64,000 nucleotides of DNA, from contig CP066552.1 of assembly GCA_016415585.1 (NCBI GenBank), positions 3,100,001-3,164,000 on the forward strand, written 5' to 3'. The notes under the pieces are model-generated. The model was not told the DNA's origin. It made no database searches and saw only the letters and a program-made list of their open reading frames with translations. Position 1 is the stretch's first letter, and each line of letters begins with the position of its first letter. Shown here in pieces: positions 16,977-27,192 of this stretch. Made by a program: the position numbers and the translations under genes. The DNA is from Pectobacterium carotovorum (GTDB lineage Bacteria > Pseudomonadota > Gammaproteobacteria > Enterobacterales > Enterobacteriaceae).

Positions 16977-17874
16977 TCGCTGCCCCTTTTTTTCTGACAC
17001 AACCGATAACAGGCATATGATCGAAATAATGCTGACTATCCAAAATAGCAGCACGTAATACATCCGTTAGCACAACACCTGTCGCCGCTTCATCCAGATA
17101 CCAAGGCCCCGTGCTGAGGAAATCACCCGAAAAAATGATCTGATCGAAAGCCGACCAACCGTTACGATTTCCCGCTTTACTATAACAGGTTCCAAAATCA
17201 TGTTGCTGTTCCTCAATTGAGAATGGCACTCGGGCCGAGAGCGTTTTCCAGTAGGGATTATAGAGCCAATAATCAGGCTGAGAGAGCACCAGTGCACGAT
17301 CGTTGGTTGCCGACATGTTTTTAAACAGACTGTGGGCATAGGGTTCATCGTTATAATCGCCCATTAAAATCACCTGCTTCTTATCAGCAAGAAGAGACTC
17401 AACAAAACTTCTTAGCCCGATAGAGCATTTATTTCTAAAATCCTCGGCAATGGTTCGTAACTGACTCGGCCAGTGTGAAACCAACATGTTTATTTCGTAA
17501 GACGCTTCCGCTTTAAACGCTATTTTTAATTGCTGTGCAATTTTGAGCGATGAGCTGCCAATTCGGCCAGTATGGGTCTTCCCTTGGGTGACCGCTATGC
17601 GAGTTGAACGATAAAAATAGCCGATATCAAATTGGCCTCCAGTTGGCGTAGTGTCATCCATAAATTCAGATGCAATACCGATATCCAGAAGCCCTTCAAC
17701 CAGTAATTGGAAAGAGGTTTGATTCACTTCACAAACCGCTAATAGATCAATGTGTTCATGAGTAAAAAGATGTCTGATGATCTCAACGGCATCAGCGATA
17801 TCACCCCGATTTTGCCAATCTTTTACACCAGGAGGCGATATCGCACAGTTCCAAAAAGCAAAACGAAAACTCAA
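16963..17874 (-). CDS. Endonuclease/exonuclease/phosphatase (EEP) superfamily protein
   Basis: A 303-residue metal-dependent phosphodiesterase fold. The catalytic signature is complete: N9 (FAFWN), E49 (CEVN), H134 (LVSHW), D173 and N175 (MGDYND), D244 (FDQI) and D285-H286 (FDHMP). This arrangement occurs in DNase I, exonuclease III and inositol phosphatases; the substrate cannot be told. There is no signal peptide, so action is cytoplasmic. The downstream gene overlaps its 3' end. Flanking genes (glutamine amidotransferase, ylaC) are unrelated and the pair is AT-richer than its neighbours. Confidence 0.88.
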   Translation of the reverse strand: MSFRFAFWNCAISPPGVKDWQNRGDIADAVEIIRHLFTHEHIDLLAVCEVNQTSFQLLVEGLLDIGIASEFMDDTTPTGGQFDIGYFYRSTRIAVTQGKTHTGRIGSSSLKIAQQLKIAFKAEASYEINMLVSHWPSQLRTIAEDFRNKCSIGLRSFVESLLADKKQVILMGDYNDEPYAHSLFKNMSATNDRALVLSQPDYWLYNPYWKTLSARVPFSIEEQQHDFGTCYSKAGNRNGWSAFDQIIFSGDFLSTGPWYLDEAATGVVLTDVLRAAILDSQHYFDHMPVIGCVRKKGAANVSI

Positions 17875-18033
17875 TGTAATCAGCCCTGAGAAAAATAATC
17901 CTATACATTGAATTTAATCACAAATCGCTCTTCCATGGTAAGACGCGGGGTGAAATTTAGCGCGACCTCGCAAATTCAAACGATCGCCCAGACAAAAAAT
18001 GCGAACAGTGTAGTGAGAAACAGAAAGAGCCTG

Positions 18034-18516
18034 CTAACGGGAAGGCTGTTGGTGGTAGGCCAGCGAGAAGACGTCGTAGAAATCAACGTCACCTTTCGTG
18101 CGTCGAATTTTCTCTATCCCCGCTTTCACGGCTGACGGCACCTGCTCGTTGTGTAACAGCTTATCCTGCGTGTCCTGCGACACGTGGCGGACAGTAAACC
18201 ACTCTCCGTTATAGCAAACGCGGAGATCCAGGGTATCAATGTCTTCAAAGCGATAGGTCGGGTTGATATCCACTGAGAGGGCCAGCGTCATCACCAGCAG
18301 GAAAACGGTAAAGCCGATCAGGTAGGGCAAACCAAAATAAGGAGCATAAAAAAGGATGATCGCGACTGGCACGTAGCTCACCAGCATCGCGGCAAACAGA
18401 TAGGGGTGAGACTGCATGAATTTGCGGCTAAAACGTATTTTATTGTCGCGTTTTTCTTCCCGATTAATACGTTCGATCTCTTCGGTCAGAAGGCGTTTTA
18501 CTTCATCCATCGTCAT
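18034..18516 (-). CDS. ylaC: YlaC family inner-membrane protein
   Basis: A 160-residue protein of the YlaC family, function unknown. It has a charged N-terminal helix (ERINREEKRDNKIRFS), two membrane segments near residues 40-80, and a C-terminal cytosolic domain with the family motif RYEDID-like RFEDIDTLDLRVCYNGEW. Several ATGs (18522, 18516, 18510) lie close together and none has a strong ribosome site. The choice at 18516 gives a length near E. coli YlaC (156). Confidence 0.88.
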   Translation of the reverse strand: MTMDEVKRLLTEEIERINREEKRDNKIRFSRKFMQSHPYLFAAMLVSYVPVAIILFYAPYFGLPYLIGFTVFLLVMTLALSVDINPTYRFEDIDTLDLRVCYNGEWFTVRHVSQDTQDKLLHNEQVPSAVKAGIEKIRRTKGDVDFYDVFSLAYHQQPSR

Positions 18517-18670
18517 CACCATCGTGCTTGAGGAATACAACACTGCTTGCATCGATTAGAACATAGCCACATGAGAGATAACAGATACAGTTTTCGACAG
18601 ATTGACTATAACAGTTTGACTGATGCCGGGATGAATTCTCCCGGCAACATTGACGACAAAATAGCGAAGG

Positions 18671-19300
18671 TTACGGAATGGCGGGCATTGTGAGATCGGG
18701 ATCGATCAGATTGTAGATGTGATTGCCAAACATGGGTTGCTGCAACAGCTGATCAACCGCCAGCGCGACATCCCAGCGTGACACCAATCCCAGCGTAGCA
18801 GCACCCTGCGTCAGTTTTGCATTGTGCGTCGCGACCACGTCCAGCAGGCCGCCAGGACGAACGATACAGTGATCCAACGTACTGCTTTGCAACCAGCTTT
18901 CTGCCAGCGATTTCTCACGTACCGCGAAGCCAAACGCGGCTCTGGCGCGTGGCGACAACAGCGGCCAGCTATCGCCGCAGCCCAGTGATGTCACCAGCAG
19001 CATACGTTTGATGCCTGCCTGCTCTGCGCCATCGATCACCGTGCGATGGCCCTGATAATTTACCGTGCCACCGCCCATTGTTGATACCACAATGGCAGAA
19101 GGCCCCGCCACGCGGCAGGCTTCCGCTACCGTTTCCGGGTCGCAGGCATCGCCTTCCACTACCGTCATTCCCTGCTCACGCCAGTGTTTGGCCTGTTCAG
19201 GATTACGCAAGACGAGTACGACCGCCTGCTCGCACTCAATGGCGCGCTGTAATAAGCAGGCGCCGACCCCATTGCCTGCGCCGAAAAGTAACCACGTCAT
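18671..19300 (-). CDS. chuY: Anaerobilin reductase-like NAD(P)-binding protein
   Basis: A 209-residue atypical short-chain dehydrogenase with the nucleotide loop GAGNGVGACLL (7-17). E. coli ChuY reduces anaerobilin, the product of ChuW, with NADPH. Here the gene overlaps chuX by 4 bp (ATGA) in the same order chuW-chuX-chuY as E. coli, which supports the assignment more than similarity alone. Family members include SDR proteins of unknown use, so the reaction is inferred from context. Confidence 0.85.
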   Translation of the reverse strand: MTWLLFGAGNGVGACLLQRAIECEQAVVLVLRNPEQAKHWREQGMTVVEGDACDPETVAEACRVAGPSAIVVSTMGGGTVNYQGHRTVIDGAEQAGIKRMLLVTSLGCGDSWPLLSPRARAAFGFAVREKSLAESWLQSSTLDHCIVRPGGLLDVVATHNAKLTQGAATLGLVSRWDVALAVDQLLQQPMFGNHIYNLIDPDLTMPAIP

Positions 19301-19797
19301 ACCTGCTCCGGTTGTAATTCACTCGCCAGCGCGCGGAACGCCTCAACCTGAGCGCTCAGCAGCTGACGGTGGCTGTCTCGTCCAAGGAAAATTTTAAACA
19401 TCGCTGCACCGCTGGCATTAAAGAACACCACGGACGCGGTGTCCATCCCCATGAACTTACGCTCAATAAATGCAATGTGCTGACAGCTCGTTGCACGGAT
19501 ATGCCCGCTCAGGCCATTTTTGCCGCGCAGGTTAAAGTAACCGTGGCGGTGCGTACCGGTTGGCAGCTCGCTCTTGAATTCCAGAATCGCGTCTGCCGTG
19601 TGGCTGATGAGCGTCACTTCACCCCAGGTCGCAATCGTGTCCCAGACCTGATCGAAACGATCGCCCGTTGCCAGCGTACGCTGCGCCGCAGGCAAGGCCT
19701 CTACGACAGCAAACAGCGAGGTATTATACTTTCCGGCAATCTCTTCCAGTGTGCCATCAGGGTTGGTTGCCAGTAATTCATTTAGTGCCATGGTCAT
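19297..19797 (-). CDS. chuX: Haem utilisation/storage protein ChuX/HutX
   Basis: A 166-residue cytoplasmic haem-binding protein of the HutX/ChuX family, thought to pass haem to, or buffer it for, the degrading enzyme. Characteristic segments are LPTGTHRHGYFNLRG near residue 77, AFIERKFMGMDTASVVFFN near 108, and FKIFLGRD near 138. The start is 19797 or the second ATG at 19791, with GGAG upstream. The stop overlaps the chuY start. It is the second gene after chuW in a Fur-controlled operon. Confidence 0.93.
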   Translation of the reverse strand: MTMALNELLATNPDGTLEEIAGKYNTSLFAVVEALPAAQRTLATGDRFDQVWDTIATWGEVTLISHTADAILEFKSELPTGTHRHGYFNLRGKNGLSGHIRATSCQHIAFIERKFMGMDTASVVFFNASGAAMFKIFLGRDSHRQLLSAQVEAFRALASELQPEQV

Positions 19798-19811
19798 GGT
19801 TGCGTCTCCGG

Positions 19812-21125
19812 TTAGTGCGCATGCTCTTCGGCATTAAGCTGAGGGATAATTTGTTGTAGTGCCTGCATCAGGTTATTCGCCCAGAAGCGGCCATCATTGG
19901 TCAGACGCAGGCAGGTGGAATCGTCACAGGTCAAGCCGGCCTGATGCCATTGACTCAGCAATGGCTGAAGCTCACGGGCATGTCGAGTCAGTTGAGGCAA
20001 CTTGATACGACCAACCTCAATTCCCGCCTGAAGCTGATGCTGCCACGGCCCGGTAGGACTGGCTGGCGTCATCATCATGATCGGTTTTTGCCCCTGGTCG
20101 ATCTGCTGGTAGTAGCGCTCCAGGCTGCGTTCCATCATGTAGGCTTGCCCGTTTATATTGCCGCCCGCACTGCTTCCCATTGCCAGACAGTCCGCGCCCT
20201 GTTTAATCAGCAGATTGTACAAGTTGCGTTCACGCGTGGTGCGCGCCCAGTGACTGTTGCTAAGCTGGTGCCAACCAGCATCGGCCAGAAATGCCGCGCC
20301 AGTCCGGTAAAAATCACGACGGGCCACCACATCAGGCAGCGCGACACGCTGGTTTTCGGCCGCTTTCGCCAGCGGCGTGGTCAGTAACAGATTAAGCGCA
20401 TACAGATCGACGCCGTCTAACGGTAAATCACTGACGATCGCCAGATCTTCGCGCCAGATTTCCGGCGTTTGTTCCGGCAGGCCGAACATCAGATCGCACA
20501 CTACGGCGGCTCTGTCTCGCTCGCACAGGCGCTCAAGGAAGCGAATTGACTGCTGCTTATCCGACGTACGCGCCATACGCTGACGAATACGGGTATCGAA
20601 CGTCTGAATCCCAATGGAGAAACGGTTCGCTCCCGCATCCAGACAGGCATCGATTCGCTCATCGTCAAAATCCATCGCCCGCCCTTCCACCGTGATTTCA
20701 CAGTCTGGTGCCAGCGGCAGAGAGGTACGGATCGCGCGAATGATCTGTGACAGCTCATCGGCCGCCAGCGCCGTTGGCGTACCACCGCCAAAATACACCG
20801 CATGAATCGGCGCAGACTGATGCAGCGGGCTGTCCGCTTCCATCGCCAATTCCTGCAACAAATAGCGGGTATAGGTCGCCGTGCTGTCATCACGCAGTTT
20901 GTTTTGATAAAAACCGCAGAACGTGCAGTGCGTGGCGCAGAAAGGAATGTGCAGATAGAGCAGACGCTTACGCGCAGGCACGGTCTGCTGCTTCAGCGTC
21001 TGCCAACCGGCCGGAATCTGTTCTGGTGAAAGCGGCACATGGTTGCGCCAAGGCATTGCCATACGTCGGGCGCCAAAAGGCTGCTCACCGGGCTCGGCAT
21101 AATACGGCGTCAAATCGATGTTCAT
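19812..21125 (-). CDS. chuW: Radical SAM anaerobic haem-degrading methyltransferase ChuW/HutW
   Basis: Radical S-adenosylmethionine enzyme that opens haem under anaerobic conditions, releasing iron and forming anaerobilin in E. coli. The 4Fe-4S motif is C63-x3-C67-x2-C70 (FCATHCTFCGF). The rest matches the HemN-like fold (YFGGGTPTAL, then FSIGIQTFD). I use the start at 21125 (MNIDLTPYYA) with GGGGG upstream. The intergenic region to the receptor has two Fur-box candidates. With chuX and chuY it forms the anaerobic haem-iron release pathway. Confidence 0.95.
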   Translation of the reverse strand: MNIDLTPYYAEPGEQPFGARRMAMPWRNHVPLSPEQIPAGWQTLKQQTVPARKRLLYLHIPFCATHCTFCGFYQNKLRDDSTATYTRYLLQELAMEADSPLHQSAPIHAVYFGGGTPTALAADELSQIIRAIRTSLPLAPDCEITVEGRAMDFDDERIDACLDAGANRFSIGIQTFDTRIRQRMARTSDKQQSIRFLERLCERDRAAVVCDLMFGLPEQTPEIWREDLAIVSDLPLDGVDLYALNLLLTTPLAKAAENQRVALPDVVARRDFYRTGAAFLADAGWHQLSNSHWARTTRERNLYNLLIKQGADCLAMGSSAGGNINGQAYMMERSLERYYQQIDQGQKPIMMMTPASPTGPWQHQLQAGIEVGRIKLPQLTRHARELQPLLSQWHQAGLTCDDSTCLRLTNDGRFWANNLMQALQQIIPQLNAEEHAH

Positions 21126-21157
21126 TAACGGCCCCCAAATAATCAATAAAATAAATT

Positions 21158-21176
21158 AAATGATAATTATTTTTAT
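21158..21176. promoter_or_regulatory. Fur-box candidate near the chuW start
   Basis: AAATGATAATTATTTTTAT shares the GATAAT core of the Fur consensus, 33 bp before the chuW ATG on the opposite strand. It is less complete than the site at the receptor side. Confidence 0.5.
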
Positions 21177-21488
21177 TTGGCAACCTGCCCGGTAGGCAGA
21201 AAGGAGGCGGGTTATTTTTTTCGCGTTATTTTCTCTTTAAATTAACCGATTTGCTTATTTTGGTTAAAATTGCCGATATAAATAAACACGGTTATTTCTC
21301 ATTACTTTCATAGCATTAATCCACTTCACTCACTTTAAATGTTAAATAAATGAAAACAAAAATCACTACATTAAAATTCGTTAATTTAACAACCGATAAA
21401 ATATTGCAAGTCATTATTTAATAATAAATGAGATTGCAGTCACATTTTTTAATATTCATTCAAATTAAATTATCTCCGCCCCCGCCCA

Positions 21489-21504
21489 AATGATAATCAT
21501 TAAC
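21489..21504. promoter_or_regulatory. Fur-box candidate before the haem receptor
   Basis: AATGATAATCATTAAC matches most of the Fur core (TGATAATCATTATCA) and lies 18 bp upstream of the receptor ATG. It supports iron repression of the receptor. Confidence 0.75.
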
Positions 21505-21521
21505 TTTTCAGAGAAAAAGCC

Positions 21522-23690
21522 ATGAATAAAAAGGCCACACACTGGGCTCTCTTTATGCTGCCTGCTATTTATAGCGGCGCAATTAATGCAGCGCCAAACG
21601 ATTCATCTACAAATCATTCGACCACAAACAGCGATGAAATAACCGTTATTAGTGCAGGGAGAACGGAACAGAATTTATGGGAAAGTCCGGTCACGATGCA
21701 GGTTATCGATAATGAAAAGCTGAATAAATATACCGGCGATTCTATTGCTGAAGCGCTGCGTGATATTCCCGGCGTCGATATTACCGATACCGCATTAGCC
21801 GGTCGTAAACAAATACGCATTCGCGGCGAAGAAGCCTCACGCGTATTAGTGTTAATTGACGGTCAGGAAGTCACTTATCAGCGCGCTGGGCCAAACTACA
21901 GCCTCGGATTATTAATCGATCCATCTTATATTGAACGCATTGAAGTCGTGAAAGGCCCGCATTCGGTATTATATGGCTCGCAAGCTATCGGCGGCGTGAT
22001 CAACTTTATTACCCGCAAAGGCGGAGACAAACCGCTGAGCGGCAAAATCAAAGCCGTTTATGACAGCGTGACCGTAGGCTGGCAGGAATCGGGTTTAGCC
22101 TACGGCTCCATCGGCAATTTCGACTATCGCCTCAGCGGCAGCTATAGCGATCAGGGCAACCGCAGCACGCCAGATGGCCGTCTGCCGGATACTCATTTCC
22201 GCAACAGCGGGCAGTCCGCCTGGCTCGGCTATCGCCTTGGCTATCATAAATTTGGCCTGTCGCTGGACAGTTTCAAACTCAGCACGCAGACCTACACCGA
22301 TTCGACTGAATACGACAGCTTCAGCGTGCGCATTCCTGAATTGGAAAGAAAGAAGGTCGGCCTGTTTTATGACTGGCAGCTCGGCGGCGATGTGCTGAAA
22401 AACCTGCATCTGGACGCCTATCAGCAAAATATTAAACGCGAATTCCGCAACGATCTGTCGCAGAGCGGTAATCCGCTGCGCTATAACGGCATGGCGCTTT
22501 ATCAAGGCAAAATGGCGATGAGCACAGGAACCGACGACAAACAGACCAGTCGGGGATTGACCTTACAGGCGGATATCACGCCATTAGCCGGACACACACT
22601 GATTGCCGGGGGACAATGGCTCTCCGATGTCGTGAAGCAAAATGCCTTTTCTGATGTCTGGGTAGAGGGATCATTATCGCCGATGGGAATGCCTTCTCTG
22701 TCGGTCAACCCCAGCTCGATATCCAATAACCACTGGCGGCAGAATAGCTGGGCACTGTTCGCACAGGATGAATGGAAAATAACGCCGGACTAGACGTGGA
22801 CGCTGGGTGCGCGCCAATACTGGGTTGAATCACTCTCCTACGGTGGACAAAAGACAGGCACCGTGAGAATGAACGGTATGGTGATGCCAAACAACAGTAC
22901 GTCCGCCGCCGCGAAGGAAAGTGACAGCACATTAGTCACCGCCAGCAGCCTGCGCTATTCCGGCTTTGACAATATCCAACTGCGCGCCTCCTTTGCGCAA
23001 GGTTATGTCTACCCTACCCTGACGCATAAATTTTACGATACGGCGGCAGGCGGGAGCACCACTTACGGCAACGCCAATCTACAGGCGGAAAAGTCGGATA
23101 ACTATGAAGTCGGCATGCGCTATAAAGACGATAGCTGGCTGCTGGACAGCGCGATCTACCACTCACGCGCCAAAGACTACATCACCACGCTGAACTGCGC
23201 CGGTAACGCAGTCTGTTCCGGCAGCACGGACAGCAGTAGCCGTTATTACGCCAACGCCAACCGTGCGACCACGTACGGGATGGAAATGTATGCAGAATAC
23301 CTCGGCTGGACGCTATCTCCTTACGTTAACGGCAATATCATCCGCCGTGAGCTGGAACTGCCGACTCGCAGCACCTATCGCACGGGTGAACCCACCTTTA
23401 CCGGTCGCGTCGGGGTCAAAAACATCATGCTGTTCGAGCGCATGGAGCTGGAATCCGATCTCTACCTCCGGGCGGCCTCACGAGCGAAGGATGAAACGGC
23501 TGATACTGCCGTTCAGCGCAGCGGTTGGGCAACGGCCAATCTGGAATTTACCAGCACCTTCGGTAGCGAGAATCAGTATCAGGTCACGCTGGCGCGGAAT
23601 AACCTGCTGGATAAGCGCTATACCACCGCGCATGAAAGTATTCCTGCATCCGGCTTCAGCACCGCGATCGGCGCAGCGTTCTCATTCTAA
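21522..23690 (+). pseudogene. hmuR: TonB-dependent outer-membrane haem receptor, interrupted by an in-frame amber codon
   Basis: HmuR/ChuA-type haem receptor. Reading frame 1 is intact over 722 codons except TAG at 22791-22793 (codon 424). The first part has a signal peptide (about 1-26), a TonB box-like DEITVISAG and the plug (IRGEEASRVLVLIDGQEV, GPHSVLYGSQAIGGVINF). The second part completes the barrel and ends with the normal FSF. Around the stop the frame reads TPD-stop-TWTLGARQYW; the usual residue in such receptors is likely Trp (TGG), so a single TGG-to-TAG change would explain it. The remainder of the barrel lacks a good restart before 22869. The gene may be non-functional, rescued by a suppressor, or a base error. 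hmuT follows 5 bp downstream. Confidence 0.9.
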
Positions 23691-23695
23691 GAGTC

Positions 23696-24526
23696 ATGAT
23701 GATGAAGGCGATAATCGCGTTAATGCTTTTCGGGCTGTCTTCCTTCACCTGCGCGGCTGAGCCGCGCGTGGTGATTGCCGGTGGATCGCTGGTGGAAATC
23801 GTTTATGCGCTCGGCGCAGGCGATACGGTGGTGGGCGTGGATCAGACTACCACTTACCCGCCACAAACGGCAACGCTGCCAAAGGTCAGCAACTGGCAAC
23901 AGTTAACGAGCGAAGGCATTTTGTCGCTTCACCCAACGCTGTTGATGACCTGGCAGGATGCCAATCCGCCGCAGGTGCTTAATCAGCTTGAGCAGGCGGG
24001 CGTAAAGGTGGCGCGTTTTACCCGCACGCCCAGTACGCCAACGCAGCTGCTTAGCAATATTCGTCAGGCTGGCGCACTGCTCAATCGTTCTGAGGCAGCT
24101 GAGCAGTTGGTTACTCGCCTTTCTCAGCAACTGAGTGCAGTCTCAGAGCGGCTGGCAACGCGGAAGGATCGCGTCAGCGTCGTGTTTCTGCTGAGTGTCG
24201 GCAGCTCCGCAGCGCAGGTCGCGGGGAAAAATACCGTGGTGGATAGCCTGATAACGCTGGCAGGCGGAAAGAATATTGCCACACATAGCCAGTATCGTAT
24301 TTACGGCGGTGAGGCAATGATTGCGGCGAATCCTGAGGTGGTTGTGGTGACGACGCAAAGTGTGGAAAACGGCGTGGAGGCGCTGGCGGCTGTACCCGGT
24401 TTGACGCAAACCGCAGCCTGGAAAAACCAACGTATTATCGCGCTCGATCAGGCGATTTTATTGGGAATGGGACCACGCGTCGCCGAGGCGGTGCAAGCGC
24501 TGAATCGTGGCTTCTATCCTGACTAA
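23696..24526 (+). CDS. hmuT: Haemin ABC transporter periplasmic binding protein HmuT
   Basis: Periplasmic haem-binding lipidless protein of the HmuT/BhuT family, 276 residues. It has a signal peptide (about 1-20), the N-terminal motif RVVIAGGSLVEIVYALG and a later segment IYGGEAMIAANPEVVVV. It would receive haem from the receptor and pass it to HmuUV. It begins 5 bp after the receptor's stop. The start could be any of three Met codons. No permease or ATPase follows: a terminator lies at 24540 and the next gene is on the other strand. Confidence 0.93.
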   Translation: MMMKAIIALMLFGLSSFTCAAEPRVVIAGGSLVEIVYALGAGDTVVGVDQTTTYPPQTATLPKVSNWQQLTSEGILSLHPTLLMTWQDANPPQVLNQLEQAGVKVARFTRTPSTPTQLLSNIRQAGALLNRSEAAEQLVTRLSQQLSAVSERLATRKDRVSVVFLLSVGSSAAQVAGKNTVVDSLITLAGGKNIATHSQYRIYGGEAMIAANPEVVVVTTQSVENGVEALAAVPGLTQTAAWKNQRIIALDQAILLGMGPRVAEAVQALNRGFYPD

Positions 24527-24539
24527 TACATCCCTAAAC

Positions 24540-24567
24540 AATACGGCCTCAATAATGAGGCCGTATT
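24540..24567. terminator. Bidirectional terminator between hmuT and ybiT
   Basis: AATACGGCCTCA (24540-24551) and TGAGGCCGTATT (24556-24567) form a perfect 12-bp stem with a 4-nt loop. It lies between convergent genes. Terminal A and T bases give short U runs on both strands. Confidence 0.8.
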
Positions 24568-24574
24568 ACAACGC

Positions 24575-26167
24575 TTACTGAATACCCTGACTGCGCAGGT
24601 AATCTTCATAGTTACCGGTGAAATCGATCACTTTATTTGGCGTAATTTCCAGAATGCGGGTCGCCAACGAACTGACAAATTCACGGTCATGAGAGACGAA
24701 CAGCAGCGTCCCTTCGTACATTTCCAGCGCCATATTCAGCGATTCAATGGATTCCATATCAAGGTGGTTGGTCGGTTCATCCATCACCAGAATATTCGGA
24801 CGCTGCATCATCAGCTTGCCGAACAGCATGCGGCCTTTTTCACCGCCGGATAACACCTTCACTTTCTTCTTGATATCATCCTGGCTGAACAGCAAACGAC
24901 CGAGAATGCTACGCACAGCTTGCTCGTCGTCTTTTTCCTGTTTCCACTGGCTCATCCAGTCAAAAACGGTCAGCGTCTCATCGAATTCGTATTCGTGATC
25001 CTGCGCGTAGTAGCCAATTTTTGAGTTTTCAGACCATTTCACCGTACCGCTATCCGGCTCGAAATCACCGACCAGCGTTTTCAGCAATGTCGATTTACCG
25101 ATACCGTTGGCACCCAGAATAGCGACTTTCTCACCCACTTCGACCATCAGACCCAGCTTACTAAACAGTGGGCCATTATCAAAACCTTTGCTCAACGCTT
25201 CAACTTCCAGCGCATTACGGAACAGTTTCTTATCCTGATCAAAACGGATAAACGGGTTTTGACGGCTGGACGCTTTCACTTCATCCAGTTGGATTTTATC
25301 GATCTGGCGTGCGCGCGATGTCGCCTGCTTGGATTTAGAGGCGTTGGCGCTAAAGCGGCTGACGAACGATTGCAGTTCGGAAATCTGCGCTTTCTTCTTG
25401 GCGTTATCGGCCAGTAGGCGCTCACGAGCCTGCGTCGCGGCCGTCATGTATTCGTCATAGTTGCCGGGATAAATACGCAGCTCACCGTAGTCCAGATCCG
25501 CCATGTGCGTACACACCATGTTCAGGAAGTGACGGTCATGCGAGATGATGATCATGGTGCTGTTACGCTCGTTCAGCACCTGCTCCAGCCAACGGATCGT
25601 ATCGATATCCAGGTTGTTGGTCGGTTCGTCGAGCAGCAGGATATCAGGATCGGCAAACAGCGCCTGCGCCAACAGGACACGCAGTTTCCAACCGGGAGCA
25701 ATTTCACTCATCAAACCATAGTGCTGCTCAACGGGAATCCCCACGCCCAACAACAGCTCGCCCGCGCGTGATTCTGCGCTGTAGCCATCCATCTCACCGT
25801 ATTGCACTTCCAGATCGGCAACTTTATAGCCGTCGGCTTCGCTCATTTCAGCCAATGAATAGATACGGTCGCGCTCTTCTTTTACCGCCCACAGCTCACC
25901 GTGGCCCATGATAACGGTATCCAGCACGCTGTATTTTTCAAAAGCGAACTGATCCTGACGCAGTTTACCCAGACGTTCATTAGGATCGAGGAAGACGTTA
26001 CCGCCGCTCGGCACCAGATCGCCGCCGAGAATCTTCATGAATGTGGATTTTCCGCAGCCATTCGCGCCAATCAAACCGTAACGGTTGCCGCCGCCAAATT
26101 TAACGGAAATGTTTTCAAACAACGGCTTGCTGCCGAACTGCATGGTGATATTGTTGGTACTTAACAC
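24575..26167 (-). CDS. ybiT: ABC-F ATPase YbiT
   Basis: Duplicated ABC ATPase without membrane domains, acting on the ribosome. The 530-residue reading has two Walker A motifs ([18 protein letters not shown]), two signature/Walker B sets ([11 protein letters not shown] and [11 protein letters not shown]) and the inter-domain linker expected of ABC-F proteins. I choose GTG at 26167 because the protein then aligns end to end with E. coli YbiT (530 residues). The ATG at 26206 would add 13 residues. YbiT is poorly characterised compared with EttA. Confidence 0.93.
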   Translation of the reverse strand: MLSTNNITMQFGSKPLFENISVKFGGGNRYGLIGANGCGKSTFMKILGGDLVPSGGNVFLDPNERLGKLRQDQFAFEKYSVLDTVIMGHGELWAVKEERDRIYSLAEMSEADGYKVADLEVQYGEMDGYSAESRAGELLLGVGIPVEQHYGLMSEIAPGWKLRVLLAQALFADPDILLLDEPTNNLDIDTIRWLEQVLNERNSTMIIISHDRHFLNMVCTHMADLDYGELRIYPGNYDEYMTAATQARERLLADNAKKKAQISELQSFVSRFSANASKSKQATSRARQIDKIQLDEVKASSRQNPFIRFDQDKKLFRNALEVEALSKGFDNGPLFSKLGLMVEVGEKVAILGANGIGKSTLLKTLVGDFEPDSGTVKWSENSKIGYYAQDHEYEFDETLTVFDWMSQWKQEKDDEQAVRSILGRLLFSQDDIKKKVKVLSGGEKGRMLFGKLMMQRPNILVMDEPTNHLDMESIESLNMALEMYEGTLLFVSHDREFVSSLATRILEITPNKVIDFTGNYEDYLRSQGIQ

Positions 26168-26284
26168 AGCACTTATACTCGAGTCGGAATGTGATTTGGC
26201 GCGCATTATGCCACAAGCGCGCGATAGGATCGCGGTTAGTTTTGAGTAATATTTAAGCGATAGCGCATACAGGAGAGAAATGCG

Positions 26285-27181
26285 ATGCCTATACTACGTC
26301 GTTTCAAACAGGTCGACGTTTTCACCCAGCAGCCTTTCAAGGGCAATCCGCTTGCCGTCATTATGGAGGCGAAAGGATTAACCGATGCGCAAATGCAGGA
26401 GATCGCTCGCTGGACAAACCTGTCAGAAACCACGTTTGTCCTGCCAGCCACCGATCCTTTAGCGGATTACCACGTCCGCATTTTTACGCCAGAATCGGAG
26501 CTGCCCTTTGCCGGACACCCTACGCTAGGCACTGCACATGCCCTGCTGGAAGAAGGATTGCGCCCTAAATCTCCGGGCCAGTTGGTGCAACAATGCGGTA
26601 TTGGCCTCGTACCGATCAACATCGGTGAGGATAAGAGCCTCGCTTTTCACGCGCCTCAGGCCACCCTCGTTCCCTTTGACGATGAACACCTGCCACTGCT
26701 GGAAAAAACGCTGGGCATTACTGGTTTTGATCGTGCCGCTATCGATACCCGCTACCCGCCCACCGCAGTACACATGGGCATTCGCTGGCTCGTGATTCGC
26801 GTAGACAGCGCCGACACCTGTCTGAACATCACACCAGATGCTGAAGCACTCTCAGCCGTGCAAAACCTCAGCCAGACCAACGGCATCGCTGTCTATGGCC
26901 CACACGATGGCGCAACGCCTGCCGGCTATGAGATTCGTGCCTTCTACATCGAACGCGGTCATCTCAAGGAAGATCCGGTTACTGGCAGTGCCAATGCCTG
27001 TCTGGCTGCACTGCTTCGCCAGCAGCACTCGACGAATAACGTCACCGCACCACTTAGCTACCTTGCGCGACAGGGCACTATGCTACAGCGCGATGGCCAG
27101 ATTACCGTCACTTACCTGAACGATGAACCGTGGATCGGCGGGCACAGCGTCACGATTGTTGACGGTACGTTACAGGGATAA
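26285..27181 (+). CDS. PhzF-family isomerase-like protein
   Basis: A 298-residue PhzF/YddE-fold protein. It has the catalytic Glu E48 (LSETTF), the [11 protein letters not shown] motif and [12 protein letters not shown] near the C-terminal active site, all shared with PhzF and diaminopimelate-epimerase-like folds. PhzF isomerises a phenazine precursor, but most family members, such as E. coli YddE, have no known substrate and no phenazine genes are near. AGGAGA lies upstream of the start. Confidence 0.9.
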   Translation: MPILRRFKQVDVFTQQPFKGNPLAVIMEAKGLTDAQMQEIARWTNLSETTFVLPATDPLADYHVRIFTPESELPFAGHPTLGTAHALLEEGLRPKSPGQLVQQCGIGLVPINIGEDKSLAFHAPQATLVPFDDEHLPLLEKTLGITGFDRAAIDTRYPPTAVHMGIRWLVIRVDSADTCLNITPDAEALSAVQNLSQTNGIAVYGPHDGATPAGYEIRAFYIERGHLKEDPVTGSANACLAALLRQQHSTNNVTAPLSYLARQGTMLQRDGQITVTYLNDEPWIGGHSVTIVDGTLQG

Positions 27182-27192
27182 GGAGGGATTTT

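Larger units (their letters stand above)
21126..21521. other. Divergent chuW-receptor intergenic region with Fur boxes
   Basis: About 395 bp, AT-rich, no gene. It holds Fur-like sites at 21158-21176 and 21489-21504 (listed separately) facing the two divergent transcription units, so both are predicted to be repressed by iron. Confidence 0.6.
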
